Assembly: GCA_021821085.1 (NCBI GenBank)
Contig: JAKACV010000003.1
Location: forward strand, 43,551 to 107,550
Source of the DNA: Bacillota bacterium
GTDB lineage: Bacteria > Bacillota > Bacilli > Alicyclobacillales > SLC66
Length of the DNA stretch: 64,000 nucleotides
Direction: 5' to 3'
A program made the translations under genes and the position numbers. Positions 36,288 through 45,232 of the stretch are shown here, one piece after another (the stretch's first letter is position 1; each line of letters starts with the position of its first letter). The notes beneath the pieces are model-generated. The model searched no databases and was not told the DNA's origin. It worked only from the letters and a program-made list of their open reading frames with translations.

Positions 36288-37052
36288 TCAGTGAAACCCA
36301 GCAAGTAACGATTTGACCACTAGGTACCACCCATCCACCATAACGAACAACAGGAGTTTAAATGGCAATGAGATGAGTACAGGGGGAAGCATCATCATTC
36401 CCAAAGACATGAGCGTGGTCGCTACAACCAAATCAATAATCAAAAATGGAATGTAAATCATAAAACCGATTTGGAACGCCGTCTCCAATTCACTAATGAC
36501 AAAAGCAGGAACAAGGGTAGTTAACGGTAAGGTTGTCAGTGATTTTGGTTGCGCCTCATGTCGATATTGCAAAAAAAGTTCTACATCCTGAATACGCGTC
36601 TGCTTGGCCATAAATACTTTGAAAGGATACTCCGCTTGCGCAATGGCCGTCGTCTGACTCATGTGACCCGCTAGGTACGGTTGAATTGCATTCTTGTTTA
36701 CAGCAGAAAACGTTGGCGTCATAACAAACAAGGTCAAAAATAGAGAAAGTCCGATAATAACCTGATTTGGCGGTGTCGTCTGCAGTGCGAGCGCGCTACG
36801 CACAAACGATAGGACTACAACGATTCGTGTAAATGCGGTCATCATAATTAAAATGGCAGGTGCAATACTTAGCACCGTCAGCATGACAAGAATTTGCACT
36901 GTATTGACCACACCTGTTGGACCTGTGGACGGCGCAACAGATAAAGATAACCCAGGAATCCCAATATTTGTAGCGGCAAATGCAAGCGTAGAATGGACAA
37001 ATATACTCGCTGTGATTGATGCGAAAAGAATAGACAGCAGGCGTGCCCTCAT
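36288..37052 (-). CDS. fliP: Flagellar export protein FliP
   Basis: Core subunit of the export channel, made with a cleavable signal peptide (LLSILFASITASIFVHSTLAFA). The 254 residues carry MTAFTRIVVVLSFVRSALALQTTPPNQVIIGLSLFLT (about 70-107) and the C-terminal GFMIYIPFLIIDLVVATTLMSLGMMMLPPVLISLPFKLLLFV. The ATG overlaps the fliO stop by four bases. Confidence 0.96.
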   Translation of the reverse strand: MRARLLSILFASITASIFVHSTLAFAATNIGIPGLSLSVAPSTGPTGVVNTVQILVMLTVLSIAPAILIMMTAFTRIVVVLSFVRSALALQTTPPNQVIIGLSLFLTLFVMTPTFSAVNKNAIQPYLAGHMSQTTAIAQAEYPFKVFMAKQTRIQDVELFLQYRHEAQPKSLTTLPLTTLVPAFVISELETAFQIGFMIYIPFLIIDLVVATTLMSLGMMMLPPVLISLPFKLLLFVMVDGWYLVVKSLLAGFH

Positions 37053-37570
37053 CGCTTCTTCTCCACAGTAGTATCTGCACCTTGTGACCCTACTGGTTTT
37101 TCCTGTTTTAAAGAATTCTCTTCACCCAATACTTCCCGACGTTTACTTTGCAGTGCTTCGAATCGTTCCTTCAAAAATACACTAAAATCAGTTTGACTCC
37201 CTTGCGGTTCACCCGTTTTATCCTTATGCAATTTTGCTGTCAACCACGTAAATGCAGGAACCAGAAGTGAGCTTGCTGTATCGTTTCTTTGGTCTCCCTT
37301 AGTTAACTTCTGAGCGAGCTCTTCATCATCAAACCGAGCAACAAGTTCTACATGAGTACCAACACCAATTAACAAAACGGTTTTATCATCCACTATCACG
37401 GTGTGCAAAGCCTTATTTTGTCCTAATGTCTGAGCTGCGACCACACGCACATATCGATTACTCGAAAGCGTCAATGCCTTCCTACCGAGCAAACGAATCG
37501 ACACAATCGCTAAAACAATAATAAATAAAAGACTGAGAATAAGTTCAACTGCACTCAGAAATCCATTCAT
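37049..37570 (-). CDS. fliO: Flagellar biosynthesis protein FliO (FliZ)
   Basis: A 173-residue protein with one membrane segment near the N-terminus (LILSLLFIIVLAIVSIRLLGRKAL), followed by a short FliO domain (VRVVAAQTLGQNKALHTVIVDDKTVLLIGVGTHVELVARFD) and a charged tail. FliO assists assembly of the FliP ring. Its ATG shares one base with the cheY stop. Confidence 0.88.
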   Translation of the reverse strand: MNGFLSAVELILSLLFIIVLAIVSIRLLGRKALTLSSNRYVRVVAAQTLGQNKALHTVIVDDKTVLLIGVGTHVELVARFDDEELAQKLTKGDQRNDTASSLLVPAFTWLTAKLHKDKTGEPQGSQTDFSVFLKERFEALQSKRREVLGEENSLKQEKPVGSQGADTTVEKKR

Positions 37571-37935
37571 TACAATCCCAACGCTTTTCTGACAGCTTCA
37601 AGTACACGCTCTGCTTGAAAAGGCTTGACGACAAAATCTCTTGCTCCTGCCTGGATTGCTTCAATCACCATTCCCTGCTGTCCCATCGCAGAACACATGA
37701 TGATACGAGCTGCGGGGTCCAGCGCACGAATTTCTTTAACGGCCTGAATTCCATCCTTCTCTGGCATCGTTATATCCATAGTGACAAGATCCGGACGTAA
37801 CTCTTTGTATTTATCAACTGCCTGTTGTCCATCGGCCGCTTCGCCCAACACAACAAACCCATTACTTGTTAGAATTTCGCGAATCATCATCCGCATAAAA
37901 GCGGCATCATCCACGATGAGAATATTTTTCGCCAT
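37570..37935 (-). CDS. cheY: Chemotaxis response regulator CheY
   Basis: Single-domain receiver of 121 residues that binds the motor switch when phosphorylated. The acidic pocket is ILIVDDAAFMRMMI, the phosphoacceptor Asp is in LVTMDITMPEKDG (about 54), the Thr/Ser position is in IIMCSAMGQQ (about 82) and the conserved Lys in DFVVKPFQAERV (about 104). It lies between fliY, its phosphatase, and fliO. The kinase CheA is not in this window. Confidence 0.95.
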   Translation of the reverse strand: MAKNILIVDDAAFMRMMIREILTSNGFVVLGEAADGQQAVDKYKELRPDLVTMDITMPEKDGIQAVKEIRALDPAARIIMCSAMGQQGMVIEAIQAGARDFVVKPFQAERVLEAVRKALGL

Positions 37936-37965
37936 AGGGAATCTCCTTATCGAATGGTCTCACTC

Positions 37966-39123
37966 TTATTGCAATCGCTTTATGCGTTCAGCGGCACTCA
38001 AAATATCCGTGACACGCACGCCAAAATTCTCGTCAATAACGACTACCTCGCCGCGAGCAATCAACTTATTATTGATTAAAATGTCAACTGGTTCTCCCGC
38101 CAGTGCCTCTAACTCAATAATTGATCCTGGAGCAAGATCCAGAATATCGCGAATTAATCGCTTTGTGCGACCAAGTTCTACTGTGAGCCCCAGTGGAATA
38201 TCTAGAAGTAAATCTAAATTCCGACCTGCATGAGTGGCCGGGGCATCGTCAAATGCTGTAAAAACAGCGCGTTCTACTACCGGTTCGCGCATTGCACCCA
38301 AATTCACCCCCGTTTGTGCTGTGTGTGAACCTTTCGAATCATTTACCACGGGTCTTGTAGAACGAGCGGGAGGTGGAGATGCCAATTCGGCAGTCGCTGC
38401 GGCTTGATGTGTCACCACAGTTGACTGCATGTGCTCTTCTGTAGTAGCCATCAACATGTGAACAAGCATCTGCGCAAATGATATGGGCAACATTTGCATA
38501 ATATTGGAATCGATTAAGTTGCCAACTTGCAAATGAAAAGATACTTCCACCAGAATATCTGGCTCTGATGTTTCAAATAAGTGATCAGTTGCCTTTTTAA
38601 GATCAACCACTTCAACCATCGGCGGAGAAATGTTCACTGTGCGATGAAACATGGTAGACATCGAAGTAGCGGCAGAACCCATCATTTGATTCATCGCTTC
38701 AGCTACTGCGCTAAGATGTAAATCGTTAATTTCATCTGATGGGGCTGTACCATCTCCACCGAGCATAAGATCTGCAATGATTTTCGCGTCATTGACCAGA
38801 ATCATCAAAATATTACTCCCCAATAGCCCCTCAGTAAATTCCACTCTTGCCGCAACATGAGGAATAGGGAAATCCTGATTTAATTCATCTGGTTTCAGCA
38901 GACGCACTTTTGGTGTCGTAATATTAACCTTCTGCCGCAACAACGTGGAAAGTGTTGTTGCGGCAGTGCCAAAAGAAATATTCCCTATCTCTCCAAGCGC
39001 ATCTCGATCAAACAAAGACAGCAAATCTTCATTCAAAGGATTTTTCGACGCTTGGTTTTCTACATTGCTACCGCCGGCCAATAAAGCATCTATTTCTTCT
39101 TGCGAGAGAAAATCACTTGCCAC
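37966..39123 (-). CDS. fliY: Flagellar motor switch phosphatase FliY
   Basis: C-ring protein of Gram-positive motors that combines a CheC-like CheY-P phosphatase with a FliN domain. The 385 residues begin with a CheY-binding-type peptide (ASDFLSQEEIDALLAGG). Two phosphatase repeats follow (ALGEIGNISFGTAATTLSTLL, about 39, and LSAVAEAMNQMMGSAATSMSTM, about 136), then a Ser/Pro/Ala linker and the C-terminal FliN domain (LDLLLDIPLGLTVELGRTKRLI). The GTG start overlaps the end of fliM by 11 bases. Confidence 0.95.
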   Translation of the reverse strand: MASDFLSQEEIDALLAGGSNVENQASKNPLNEDLLSLFDRDALGEIGNISFGTAATTLSTLLRQKVNITTPKVRLLKPDELNQDFPIPHVAARVEFTEGLLGSNILMILVNDAKIIADLMLGGDGTAPSDEINDLHLSAVAEAMNQMMGSAATSMSTMFHRTVNISPPMVEVVDLKKATDHLFETSEPDILVEVSFHLQVGNLIDSNIMQMLPISFAQMLVHMLMATTEEHMQSTVVTHQAAATAELASPPPARSTRPVVNDSKGSHTAQTGVNLGAMREPVVERAVFTAFDDAPATHAGRNLDLLLDIPLGLTVELGRTKRLIRDILDLAPGSIIELEALAGEPVDILINNKLIARGEVVVIDENFGVRVTDILSAAERIKRLQ

Positions 39124-40117
39124 TTTCCATACCTTCTTCCACTACTTGCGTAATCTTTAGCGCGTAACGCCCTCGTGCTTTTCCTGCGAATCCTCTGTAC
39201 TTAACTTCATCTCCCACACGAACGGCGAGAGGTTCTGAGATCCGTTGATCTAGCGATAAAACATCACCCAATTGGAGATTCATCAAATCATTAACCGGAA
39301 TCTCCGTCCGTCCTAGCTCTGCCGTCATCATGATAGAAACTCGATCCATATGTTTTGCCAAAAGTTCGGATTGCTCGTGATTTGCGTTTAACCCGTGATG
39401 TTGTGATCCTGAGAAAGCAAATCGAGCGCTTAAGCGAGGCATGACAGTCTCTAACACAACATGTGGCATACAAATATTGATTTGTCCATGCACAGAACCA
39501 ATGGTTACAGATAGAGAGACAACTAGCACAATATCGTTTGGATTGACAATCTGTATAAACTGTGGATTAATCTCCAGACTATCGTAGGTAAGTGACAATT
39601 CGGTAATACCTGACCAAGCTGCAGCCATTGTAGGTAGTGAGCGAGAAAACAGCCGCTCCAAAACCATCGTATCGATTTCTGTTAATTTATGGCCGTTTAT
39701 GCCCCCTCGACCCGTTCCGCCAAACAATCGGTCCAGCAGCGCAAACGATAAATCCGTACCTAATTCTAAGAGGAATTTCCCGCCGAGAGGCTGTACATCT
39801 ATGACATGAATCACGGTAACTGATGGCACCGAACGCACGAACTCTTCAAACGGCACTTGATCCACAGACGTCACTCCTAGTTGAACCACTGTACGGGTTT
39901 GTGCCGACAGATAGTTTGCTAACAGTCGTGAGTAGTGTTCGTAGATACGCGAAATGGTTCGCAAATGCTCTTTGGAAAAACGCATTGCACGTTTGAAATC
40001 ATAAGCGCGAACACGCATTTGCGCATCATCTCGCTTGATCTCCTCCGCTGACAGTTCGCCGGAAGTGAGTGCGGACAACAAGGCATCAATTTCACCTTGG
40101 GATAATACCTCCGGCAT
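39113..40117 (-). CDS. fliM: Flagellar motor switch protein FliM
   Basis: C-ring protein that receives CheY-P. The N-terminal LSQGEIDALLSAL is the CheY-binding peptide, the middle domain has GGTGRGGINGHKLTEIDTMVLERLF, and the C-terminal FliN-like domain ends MDRVSIMMTAELGRTEIPVNDLMNLQLGDVLSLD. The ATG gives MPEVLSQGEID and has GGAGG 7 bases upstream; the TTG two codons earlier in the track is less likely. About 334 residues, normal length. Confidence 0.96.
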   Translation of the reverse strand: MPEVLSQGEIDALLSALTSGELSAEEIKRDDAQMRVRAYDFKRAMRFSKEHLRTISRIYEHYSRLLANYLSAQTRTVVQLGVTSVDQVPFEEFVRSVPSVTVIHVIDVQPLGGKFLLELGTDLSFALLDRLFGGTGRGGINGHKLTEIDTMVLERLFSRSLPTMAAAWSGITELSLTYDSLEINPQFIQIVNPNDIVLVVSLSVTIGSVHGQINICMPHVVLETVMPRLSARFAFSGSQHHGLNANHEQSELLAKHMDRVSIMMTAELGRTEIPVNDLMNLQLGDVLSLDQRISEPLAVRVGDEVKYRGFAGKARGRYALKITQVVEEGMESGK

Positions 40118-40136
40118 AGCCAAACCTCCCTACTTC

Positions 40137-40556
40137 TTATTGCACGATTAAAGAATCAATATAAACGCCAGTTATCTGTCCAGAAGTCAAGAATGCATTA
40201 ATGCGTTTTAGAACGAGTGACTTAATCAAATAACGTCCCCCGGACTGCATGATTTGCGTGCCACTTAAGCCGTGTAATACAGCGATCACAGCATCCTCAA
40301 CTTGTGCGGAGCGGGCAGTCAATTCCGTGGCGACAGCTGCACTTGGCGCCTGCAGGGTAAGCTGAATCTCAATCATTCCGTTATTTTGGAGATTCGTCGT
40401 AATCTTTGGCACGGAATCTTGCCAAGATTGAAGTTCTGTTGCAGTAGGCGGCCCTGCTTTTGCTGGCTTTAACAAAAACTCATAGGTTAATGCCCCTCCG
40501 ATTAAAAGAACACCCACTGCTAAAATCGCGATAAGCGAAACGGATTTACCTCTCAT
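40137..40556 (-). CDS. fliL: Flagellar basal body-associated protein FliL
   Basis: A 139-residue, single-span membrane protein (SLIAILAVGVLLIGGALTYEFLL) with a periplasm-side FliL domain. FliL surrounds or supports the stator units. The start overlaps the flbD stop by four bases. Confidence 0.88.
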   Translation of the reverse strand: MRGKSVSLIAILAVGVLLIGGALTYEFLLKPAKAGPPTATELQSWQDSVPKITTNLQNNGMIEIQLTLQAPSAAVATELTARSAQVEDAVIAVLHGLSGTQIMQSGGRYLIKSLVLKRINAFLTSGQITGVYIDSLIVQ

Positions 40557-40777
40557 TTCAAATGACCATCCCCCACTTGCGAAGCAGCAACCCCAACTAA
40601 ACCGATCGTTCTGTAATATTCTGCAATCTGTTGTAAGACCTCAGAAACACTTTCCGCTACGACATATTTATGTCCTGAAACTAATGTAATCACAGTGTCC
40701 GGTGTGGCCTCGATTAATTCAATCATCATTGCATTCAGATAGAAGGTTGTCCCATTTACGCGTTTCAAAGTGAGCAC
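40553..40777 (-). CDS. flbD: FlbD/SwrD family flagellar protein
   Basis: A 74-residue protein beginning LTLKRVNGTTFYLNAMMIELIEATPDTVITLVSGHKYVVAESVSEVLQQI, which is the whole FlbD domain. SwrD, the B. subtilis member, raises flagellar torque. The GTG start has only a weak GGCGGTGA site. Normally flgE lies directly upstream; here flgD is the next gene. Confidence 0.88.
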   Translation of the reverse strand: MLTLKRVNGTTFYLNAMMIELIEATPDTVITLVSGHKYVVAESVSEVLQQIAEYYRTIGLVGVAASQVGDGHLK

Positions 40778-40942
40778 ACCGTATCACCGCCAAACTCTGA
40801 GTTCAAGTGAATCCGTACTCTACAACTAACCAGCCCCGGTTGGCGTAGGCATCTTCGTCCCACTCTGCAAATGATTCTCGTCAAATAAGATTCGACATCG
40901 GCAGACAAAATCCTGTCGGTATCGCAAAGATCTTCGGTCTCC
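40778..40942 (-). other. Intergenic gap where flgE (hook) would be expected
   Basis: These 165 bases separate flgD from flbD. In B. subtilis and most relatives the hook gene flgE occupies this place. No FlgE start (family form SGISGM or NNIANVNT) or end is readable in any minus frame. A short TTG ORF (about 33 codons) with AAGGAGA upstream can be read but resembles nothing I recognise, and the track ORF 40765..40989 runs through flgD in another frame. Confidence 0.6.
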
Positions 40943-41398
40943 TTAACGCGTGATTGATTGAATCGCCGAGAGCGGATATGATGAGCCATTAACTGTAATC
41001 ATAGGACCATTCGTTGAAGCCTGTACAGAAGTCACTGAACCTGTAACTTGTGAGCCACTTGCATTCGTTACAGAAACTGTAGCTCCAAGCAGTTGCAAGG
41101 CACCTGTCATTGTCTCGGAAGTCTGCAGCCCCTGAATTCCAGAGATCAAACTCTGCTCTCCTTGAGCTACATTTGTCATCTGCTCCAAAGACGAAAACTG
41201 GGCAAGTTGTGCGATGAACTGCGTATTGCTCTGTGGTGACAAGGGATTCTGATACTTCATTTGAGTCACGAGCAATTGTAAGAAAGCATTTTGTCCCAAT
41301 TGACTATTCGTTGAAAGTACTTGTGCTGGCGAAGTGCTGGATGATACGCCATTCGTAGTCGTTGAAGTACCCACTGAAGAACTTGGAATCGTACTCAT
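40943..41398 (-). CDS. flgD: Flagellar hook capping protein FlgD
   Basis: Hook-assembly scaffold, 151 residues. The conserved FlgD N-terminal region is seen as LGQNAFLQLLVTQMKYQNPLSPQSNTQFIAQLAQFSSLEQM (about 34-74), followed by a short C-terminal domain. It follows fliK and here is directly upstream of the flgE-less gap. Confidence 0.95.
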   Translation of the reverse strand: MSTIPSSSVGTSTTTNGVSSSTSPAQVLSTNSQLGQNAFLQLLVTQMKYQNPLSPQSNTQFIAQLAQFSSLEQMTNVAQGEQSLISGIQGLQTSETMTGALQLLGATVSVTNASGSQVTGSVTSVQASTNGPMITVNGSSYPLSAIQSITR

Positions 41399-41416
41399 TC
41401 TTTAATATTCCCCTCT

Positions 41417-42799
41417 CTAGGCTTTAGCGGAAAAACCGTTGTGCCGCAGTTCCGTCTCCACTTGTTCAAAGCGGTGCGCCATCGCTGCAGGTGCATCGTA
41501 TCCTGCGACACGTTGATGTACAGTCGCTGTCGTAGCAGTTTGAGCAAAACCACCATTTTGTTGACCCGAATCAGAGTGTATATCTACGGATACTGAACTG
41601 TAACCCTGTAATTGCAATTGATTGAGTAATTCTGTCAACTGACCTTGAATAAGCGATTGCGCCGCCCCAGTAGAAGTGACAAACTGTACTCGCAAACTCC
41701 CATTCCTTGATGTCGATAGGCTAAGTTGTAATTCCCCCAAATTGGCTGGCACTAAAGTCATCTCAACGGTTGAACGACCTAAAACTGATCGTTGCGCCAT
41801 TTGCTTTACAATCCATTGGCTCGCTTCAATCGCTAACTGCTGGGATGAAACCTGTAATTGTGATAATGATGTAGACCCAATCAACGGTTGTCCCGGAACG
41901 AAGTTAGTTTGTATAGATGTATTTGTCGGAGATCCGACCTGCAAGGATCCCTTTTTCTGAATGGACGGGATTTGTACTGTCCGTCCATCGGAATTCTCAG
42001 TAGCGATCCGCTTTGCAATATACGAATGAATTCGTTTTTTCACTCGTGTCATCATTTGGGCAGATACCCTAGACGATGCAAACATGCCTCGTGTGCCTAC
42101 TTTCACACCTCGCAAAACTTGGTTCCCCTTAGCCGAGACCCTTGCCCGCTGCGAGATAGAAGTCAATCCAGATCGACTGGAAGCAGCTACTGTGGTCAAT
42201 GTTTGTGCCGTAGATACAGACAATGGGACGTGTAATTTCGTCTTCGATTTCGACACGAGAGGAGGAAGTTGCGAACCCACTTTCACCTGATTCTTGTTCT
42301 GCATGGTGAGTACATTAGTTCCGCGAATTACCACACCCCGCGCGGAGTGCCCCTGGAACTTCCCACTCACCACGACTGCAGGTGACGCGCCATCTTGCTG
42401 TCCCTGTGGCAAAGTGGAGACTGAAGACGACATGCCCTTTCCTTCACTTCCAACAGGTGACTTCTTTCCCGTGTGGAGCGTGGGCTGCGAAATAGGTTGT
42501 ACCCCTGCATTCCACACGGTTGCATTCGCAGTTAATCTCGCTGTGATGACATGCTGCACCTTGCGATCATGTTTATGGGGTGACTGCACGAGAGTCTCGC
42601 CACTTTTTTGTTTACTTCGCCCTGTATTTTGACCTGTTTTCTCCAATACGATGGAATGAAAACCGTTTTGCGTTTTGGTAGACACCTTGACATTACCACG
42701 AATATTACCTATTGATGCCTTCTTATTCACAGTGATTCCTTGTCCGTTTTGTGTATGCTCATGCAATGATAATTGTGAGACACTGATTGGGCGTTCCAC
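41417..42799 (-). CDS. fliK: Flagellar hook-length control protein FliK
   Basis: Secreted molecular ruler that sets hook length and triggers the FlhB switch. Of 460 residues the first 300 or so are low-complexity, rich in Ser, Thr, Lys and Gln with no clear domain. The C-terminal FliK domain is recognisable as STVEMTLVPANLGELQLSLSTSRNGSLRVQFVTS and LTELLNQLQLQGYSSVSVDIH. The GTG start has AGGAGG 12 bases upstream. Assignment rests on the C-terminal domain and position between motE and flgD. Confidence 0.9.
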   Translation of the reverse strand: MERPISVSQLSLHEHTQNGQGITVNKKASIGNIRGNVKVSTKTQNGFHSIVLEKTGQNTGRSKQKSGETLVQSPHKHDRKVQHVITARLTANATVWNAGVQPISQPTLHTGKKSPVGSEGKGMSSSVSTLPQGQQDGASPAVVVSGKFQGHSARGVVIRGTNVLTMQNKNQVKVGSQLPPLVSKSKTKLHVPLSVSTAQTLTTVAASSRSGLTSISQRARVSAKGNQVLRGVKVGTRGMFASSRVSAQMMTRVKKRIHSYIAKRIATENSDGRTVQIPSIQKKGSLQVGSPTNTSIQTNFVPGQPLIGSTSLSQLQVSSQQLAIEASQWIVKQMAQRSVLGRSTVEMTLVPANLGELQLSLSTSRNGSLRVQFVTSTGAAQSLIQGQLTELLNQLQLQGYSSVSVDIHSDSGQQNGGFAQTATTATVHQRVAGYDAPAAMAHRFEQVETELRHNGFSAKA

Positions 42800-42874
42800 G
42801 TGAATTGTTCACCTCCTCTATATGCCAAGAAATACTGCCTCACATCACCTCGTTCCCGTCAGCCTGTAGCACTC

Positions 42875-43480
42875 TCACGCACCAGCCTGCAATAATTTCG
42901 CCGCTTGTTTAGGCGGAATCACAGCGAGAATCGACGCCTGATCTGCCGCACTCATATTTTTCAAAATAAGCACTTGTTGATATGTTGAAAGTTGCATCAA
43001 AATTGCAGCTGCTTGTTGAGAGGACATATTTGCATATACCACTGCCTCTTTCGATGCCGAAGTCGCGGCATTTTGCATTTTCTTGAGTTCAACTTGCAAC
43101 TGCTTGAGGTTAGCCTCAGTACTTGCAAATCGTTGATCAGACTGTGTTAGCTGTTGTTTCATAGTCGCCACTTGACTATCCAACTTTTTAATAATGATTT
43201 CCTTTTGCGCCAATTGAACAGATGCCACAGTGGCTGCTGATGATGGGGTGGCTACTGCCTTGCCATGACTATTCAACAGGTGAGAGCCCTCCATTTGGCC
43301 AATGCGGGAACCAATGGTTCCAATCACATTGTATCCAAGAATTTGCAAGGCCAAAGCCGCAAAAATAGCGGTAGCTACGATGGGCAAAATCACGTAATAA
43401 AAGATCCACGAAATTGATTGCGATCGACGAGTTTGATGATCATTGCCTTTCTCCACAACCTGCTTCCCCTTACTCTTCAT
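42875..43480 (-). CDS. MotE-like flagellar protein (YlxF)
   Basis: A 201-residue protein with one N-terminal membrane segment (WIFYYVILPIVATAIFAALALQIL), a coiled coil (about 85-135) and a C-terminal MgtE-N-type domain (MSSQQAAAILMQLSTYQQVLILKNMSAADQASILAVIPPKQAAKLL). This is the architecture of YlxF/MotE proteins, thought to act as periplasmic or membrane chaperone-like partners of motor proteins. It overlaps fliJ by 11 bases. Confidence 0.85.
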   Translation of the reverse strand: MKSKGKQVVEKGNDHQTRRSQSISWIFYYVILPIVATAIFAALALQILGYNVIGTIGSRIGQMEGSHLLNSHGKAVATPSSAATVASVQLAQKEIIIKKLDSQVATMKQQLTQSDQRFASTEANLKQLQVELKKMQNAATSASKEAVVYANMSSQQAAAILMQLSTYQQVLILKNMSAADQASILAVIPPKQAAKLLQAGA

Positions 43481-43913
43481 AGTCGGCCCCTAGATGTCTA
43501 CGATTTAATGCTAACTCGTCATTCACGCCAATCTCACGTCGTTCCTTTGCTCGCTGGGCTGAAACAGCCACCTGTTCATCTAATATTTTCCATGTTTCGG
43601 ATTTTTGATAAGCCACTTTTGTCTGTTCGATCGCATCTCTGAGAGTTAGCTCTAAGTTTCCCATCAACTGCTCTTGATTCGCTAGTTGCTCACCTAAGAA
43701 CGCTTCATAGAGATGCCACTGAAGTACATCAGAAGCTGTAGATGCAATTTCCCTTTTTGCCGAATCAACCGCCTCAAATGCCGTTCGAGTAGCATCTACT
43801 TCTTCTCTCATCATACGTGTACGCGTATAAATGTGCTGCTGCTGTTGTTCCTTTGCCATCAACACGCGAGCATACAGTTGATCCAAACGATATATTTGCT
43901 TACGATCCTTCAT
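43470..43913 (-). CDS. fliJ: Flagellar export protein FliJ
   Basis: A 147-residue coiled-coil protein that forms the stalk of the export ATPase ring. Sequence identity is low as usual for FliJ, but length, helical heptad pattern (YRLDQLYARVLMAKEQQQQH, DAIEQTKVAYQKSETWKILDE) and the four-base overlap with the fliI stop make it secure. Confidence 0.88.
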   Translation of the reverse strand: MKDRKQIYRLDQLYARVLMAKEQQQQHIYTRTRMMREEVDATRTAFEAVDSAKREIASTASDVLQWHLYEAFLGEQLANQEQLMGNLELTLRDAIEQTKVAYQKSETWKILDEQVAVSAQRAKERREIGVNDELALNRRHLGADYEE

Positions 43914-45232
43914 TCAGTCACCACTCCCTGCGCAATGGCCTGAAGCACTTGCACTGTCGATTGAAAATCAGTGGTTTCATCCCGTCTTTGCCGCAAAAAC
44001 GTAAGCAAGTGCGGTTCCGTCGCAATAGCAAGATCAGCCGTATGATCAGTTCCCTTTTGATAAGCTCCAATGCGAATCAAATCCTCAACTTCGCGTTTTG
44101 CAGCAAGTAAGGACCGCACTTGCATAGCGGCCTGAAGCTGATCTTTCGAAACAAGCTCGCTCATCAAACGACTAACACTTTGCAACGGGTCAAGCGCTGG
44201 GAAGTGGCCCTTATTAGCCAATTCGCGACTAAGCACAAAGTGACCATCCAAAATCCCTCGCACCGCATCTGCAATCGGATCTTGCATATCATCGCCATCC
44301 ACAAGAACAGTATAAATTCCTGTAATGGCGCCCCGCTTTGCACGACCTGCCCGTTCCAACAATTTGGGCAGTAAATTAAACACGGATGGAGTATATCCCC
44401 GAGCAGTAGGAGGTTCGCCAACTGCTAACCCCAATTCGCGTTGCGCCATGGCAAACCGCGTAACGGAATCCATCATAAGCGCTACTTGAAGGCCCTGATC
44501 GCGAAAATACTCAGCAATTGCCGTAGCGGTAAAGGCGCCTTTCACCCGGACTAGAGCAGGCTGATCAGATGTTGCGACAACAACAACGGAACGTTTACGA
44601 CCTTCAGGACCAAGATCTCGTTCGATAAACTCCCTAACTTCACGACCTCGTTCCCCGATCAGGCCAATGACGTTCACATCTGCTTCGCTGTTCTTTGCAA
44701 TCATCCCAAGTAAAGTACTCTTTCCTACTCCGCTGCCTGCAAATAATCCGACACGTTGTCCCTTTCCAACCGTCAACAGTCCATCAATGGCCCGCACACC
44801 AGTGCAAAGGGGGGTATCGATAAGTGGACGTGATAAAGGCGATGGAGGAGTGCGGTAAAGCGGCGCCCACTCGTTAGTAGCTAGAGGTTCACGACCATCT
44901 ATCGGGTTACCAAGTCCATCGACAACTCGACCCAACAATTCAAATCCTACTCGTACCTTCAGAGACTCCCCGGTCGCTCGAACTTCGCTGCCAGGTGACA
45001 GACCCTCCACAGAACCTAGTGGCATCAACAGCACATCGTCACGACGAAATCCGACTACTTCACACAAAGATTCGCCACCTGTGTCTGACTTCACAATACA
45101 GATGTCACCAATACGAGCCGCAGGTCCCTTCGATTCGATCGTGAGTCCAATAACCTTCTCGATGCGTCCATGCACTCGATGCAATTTGATCTCATCTAGA
45201 CATTGAAAATAGCGAGTTTCTTGCTCATTCAT
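43910..45232 (-). CDS. fliI: Flagellum-specific ATPase FliI
   Basis: Hexameric ATPase of the type III export apparatus, homologous to F1 beta. Key motifs are VGLFAGSGVGKSTLLGMIAKNS (Walker A, about 165), VALMMDSVTRFAMAQRELGLAVGEPPTARGYTPS (Walker B region) and GSITGIYTVLVDGDDMQDPI (reads AITGIYTVLVDGDD). About 440 residues from the ATG chosen, which overlaps the fliH stop by eight bases; a GTG four codons earlier is also possible. Confidence 0.96.
   Translation of the reverse strand: MNEQETRYFQCLDEIKLHRVHGRIEKVIGLTIESKGPAARIGDICIVKSDTGGESLCEVVGFRRDDVLLMPLGSVEGLSPGSEVRATGESLKVRVGFELLGRVVDGLGNPIDGREPLATNEWAPLYRTPPSPLSRPLIDTPLCTGVRAIDGLLTVGKGQRVGLFAGSGVGKSTLLGMIAKNSEADVNVIGLIGERGREVREFIERDLGPEGRKRSVVVVATSDQPALVRVKGAFTATAIAEYFRDQGLQVALMMDSVTRFAMAQRELGLAVGEPPTARGYTPSVFNLLPKLLERAGRAKRGAITGIYTVLVDGDDMQDPIADAVRGILDGHFVLSRELANKGHFPALDPLQSVSRLMSELVSKDQLQAAMQVRSLLAAKREVEDLIRIGAYQKGTDHTADLAIATEPHLLTFLRQRRDETTDFQSTVQVLQAIAQGVVTE

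Noticed and set aside
40765-40989. 74-aa minus-strand ORF between flbD and flgD
   Set aside because: It runs through the end of flgD in another frame, lacks a ribosome site and resembles no flagellar protein; treated as chance within the flgE gap.
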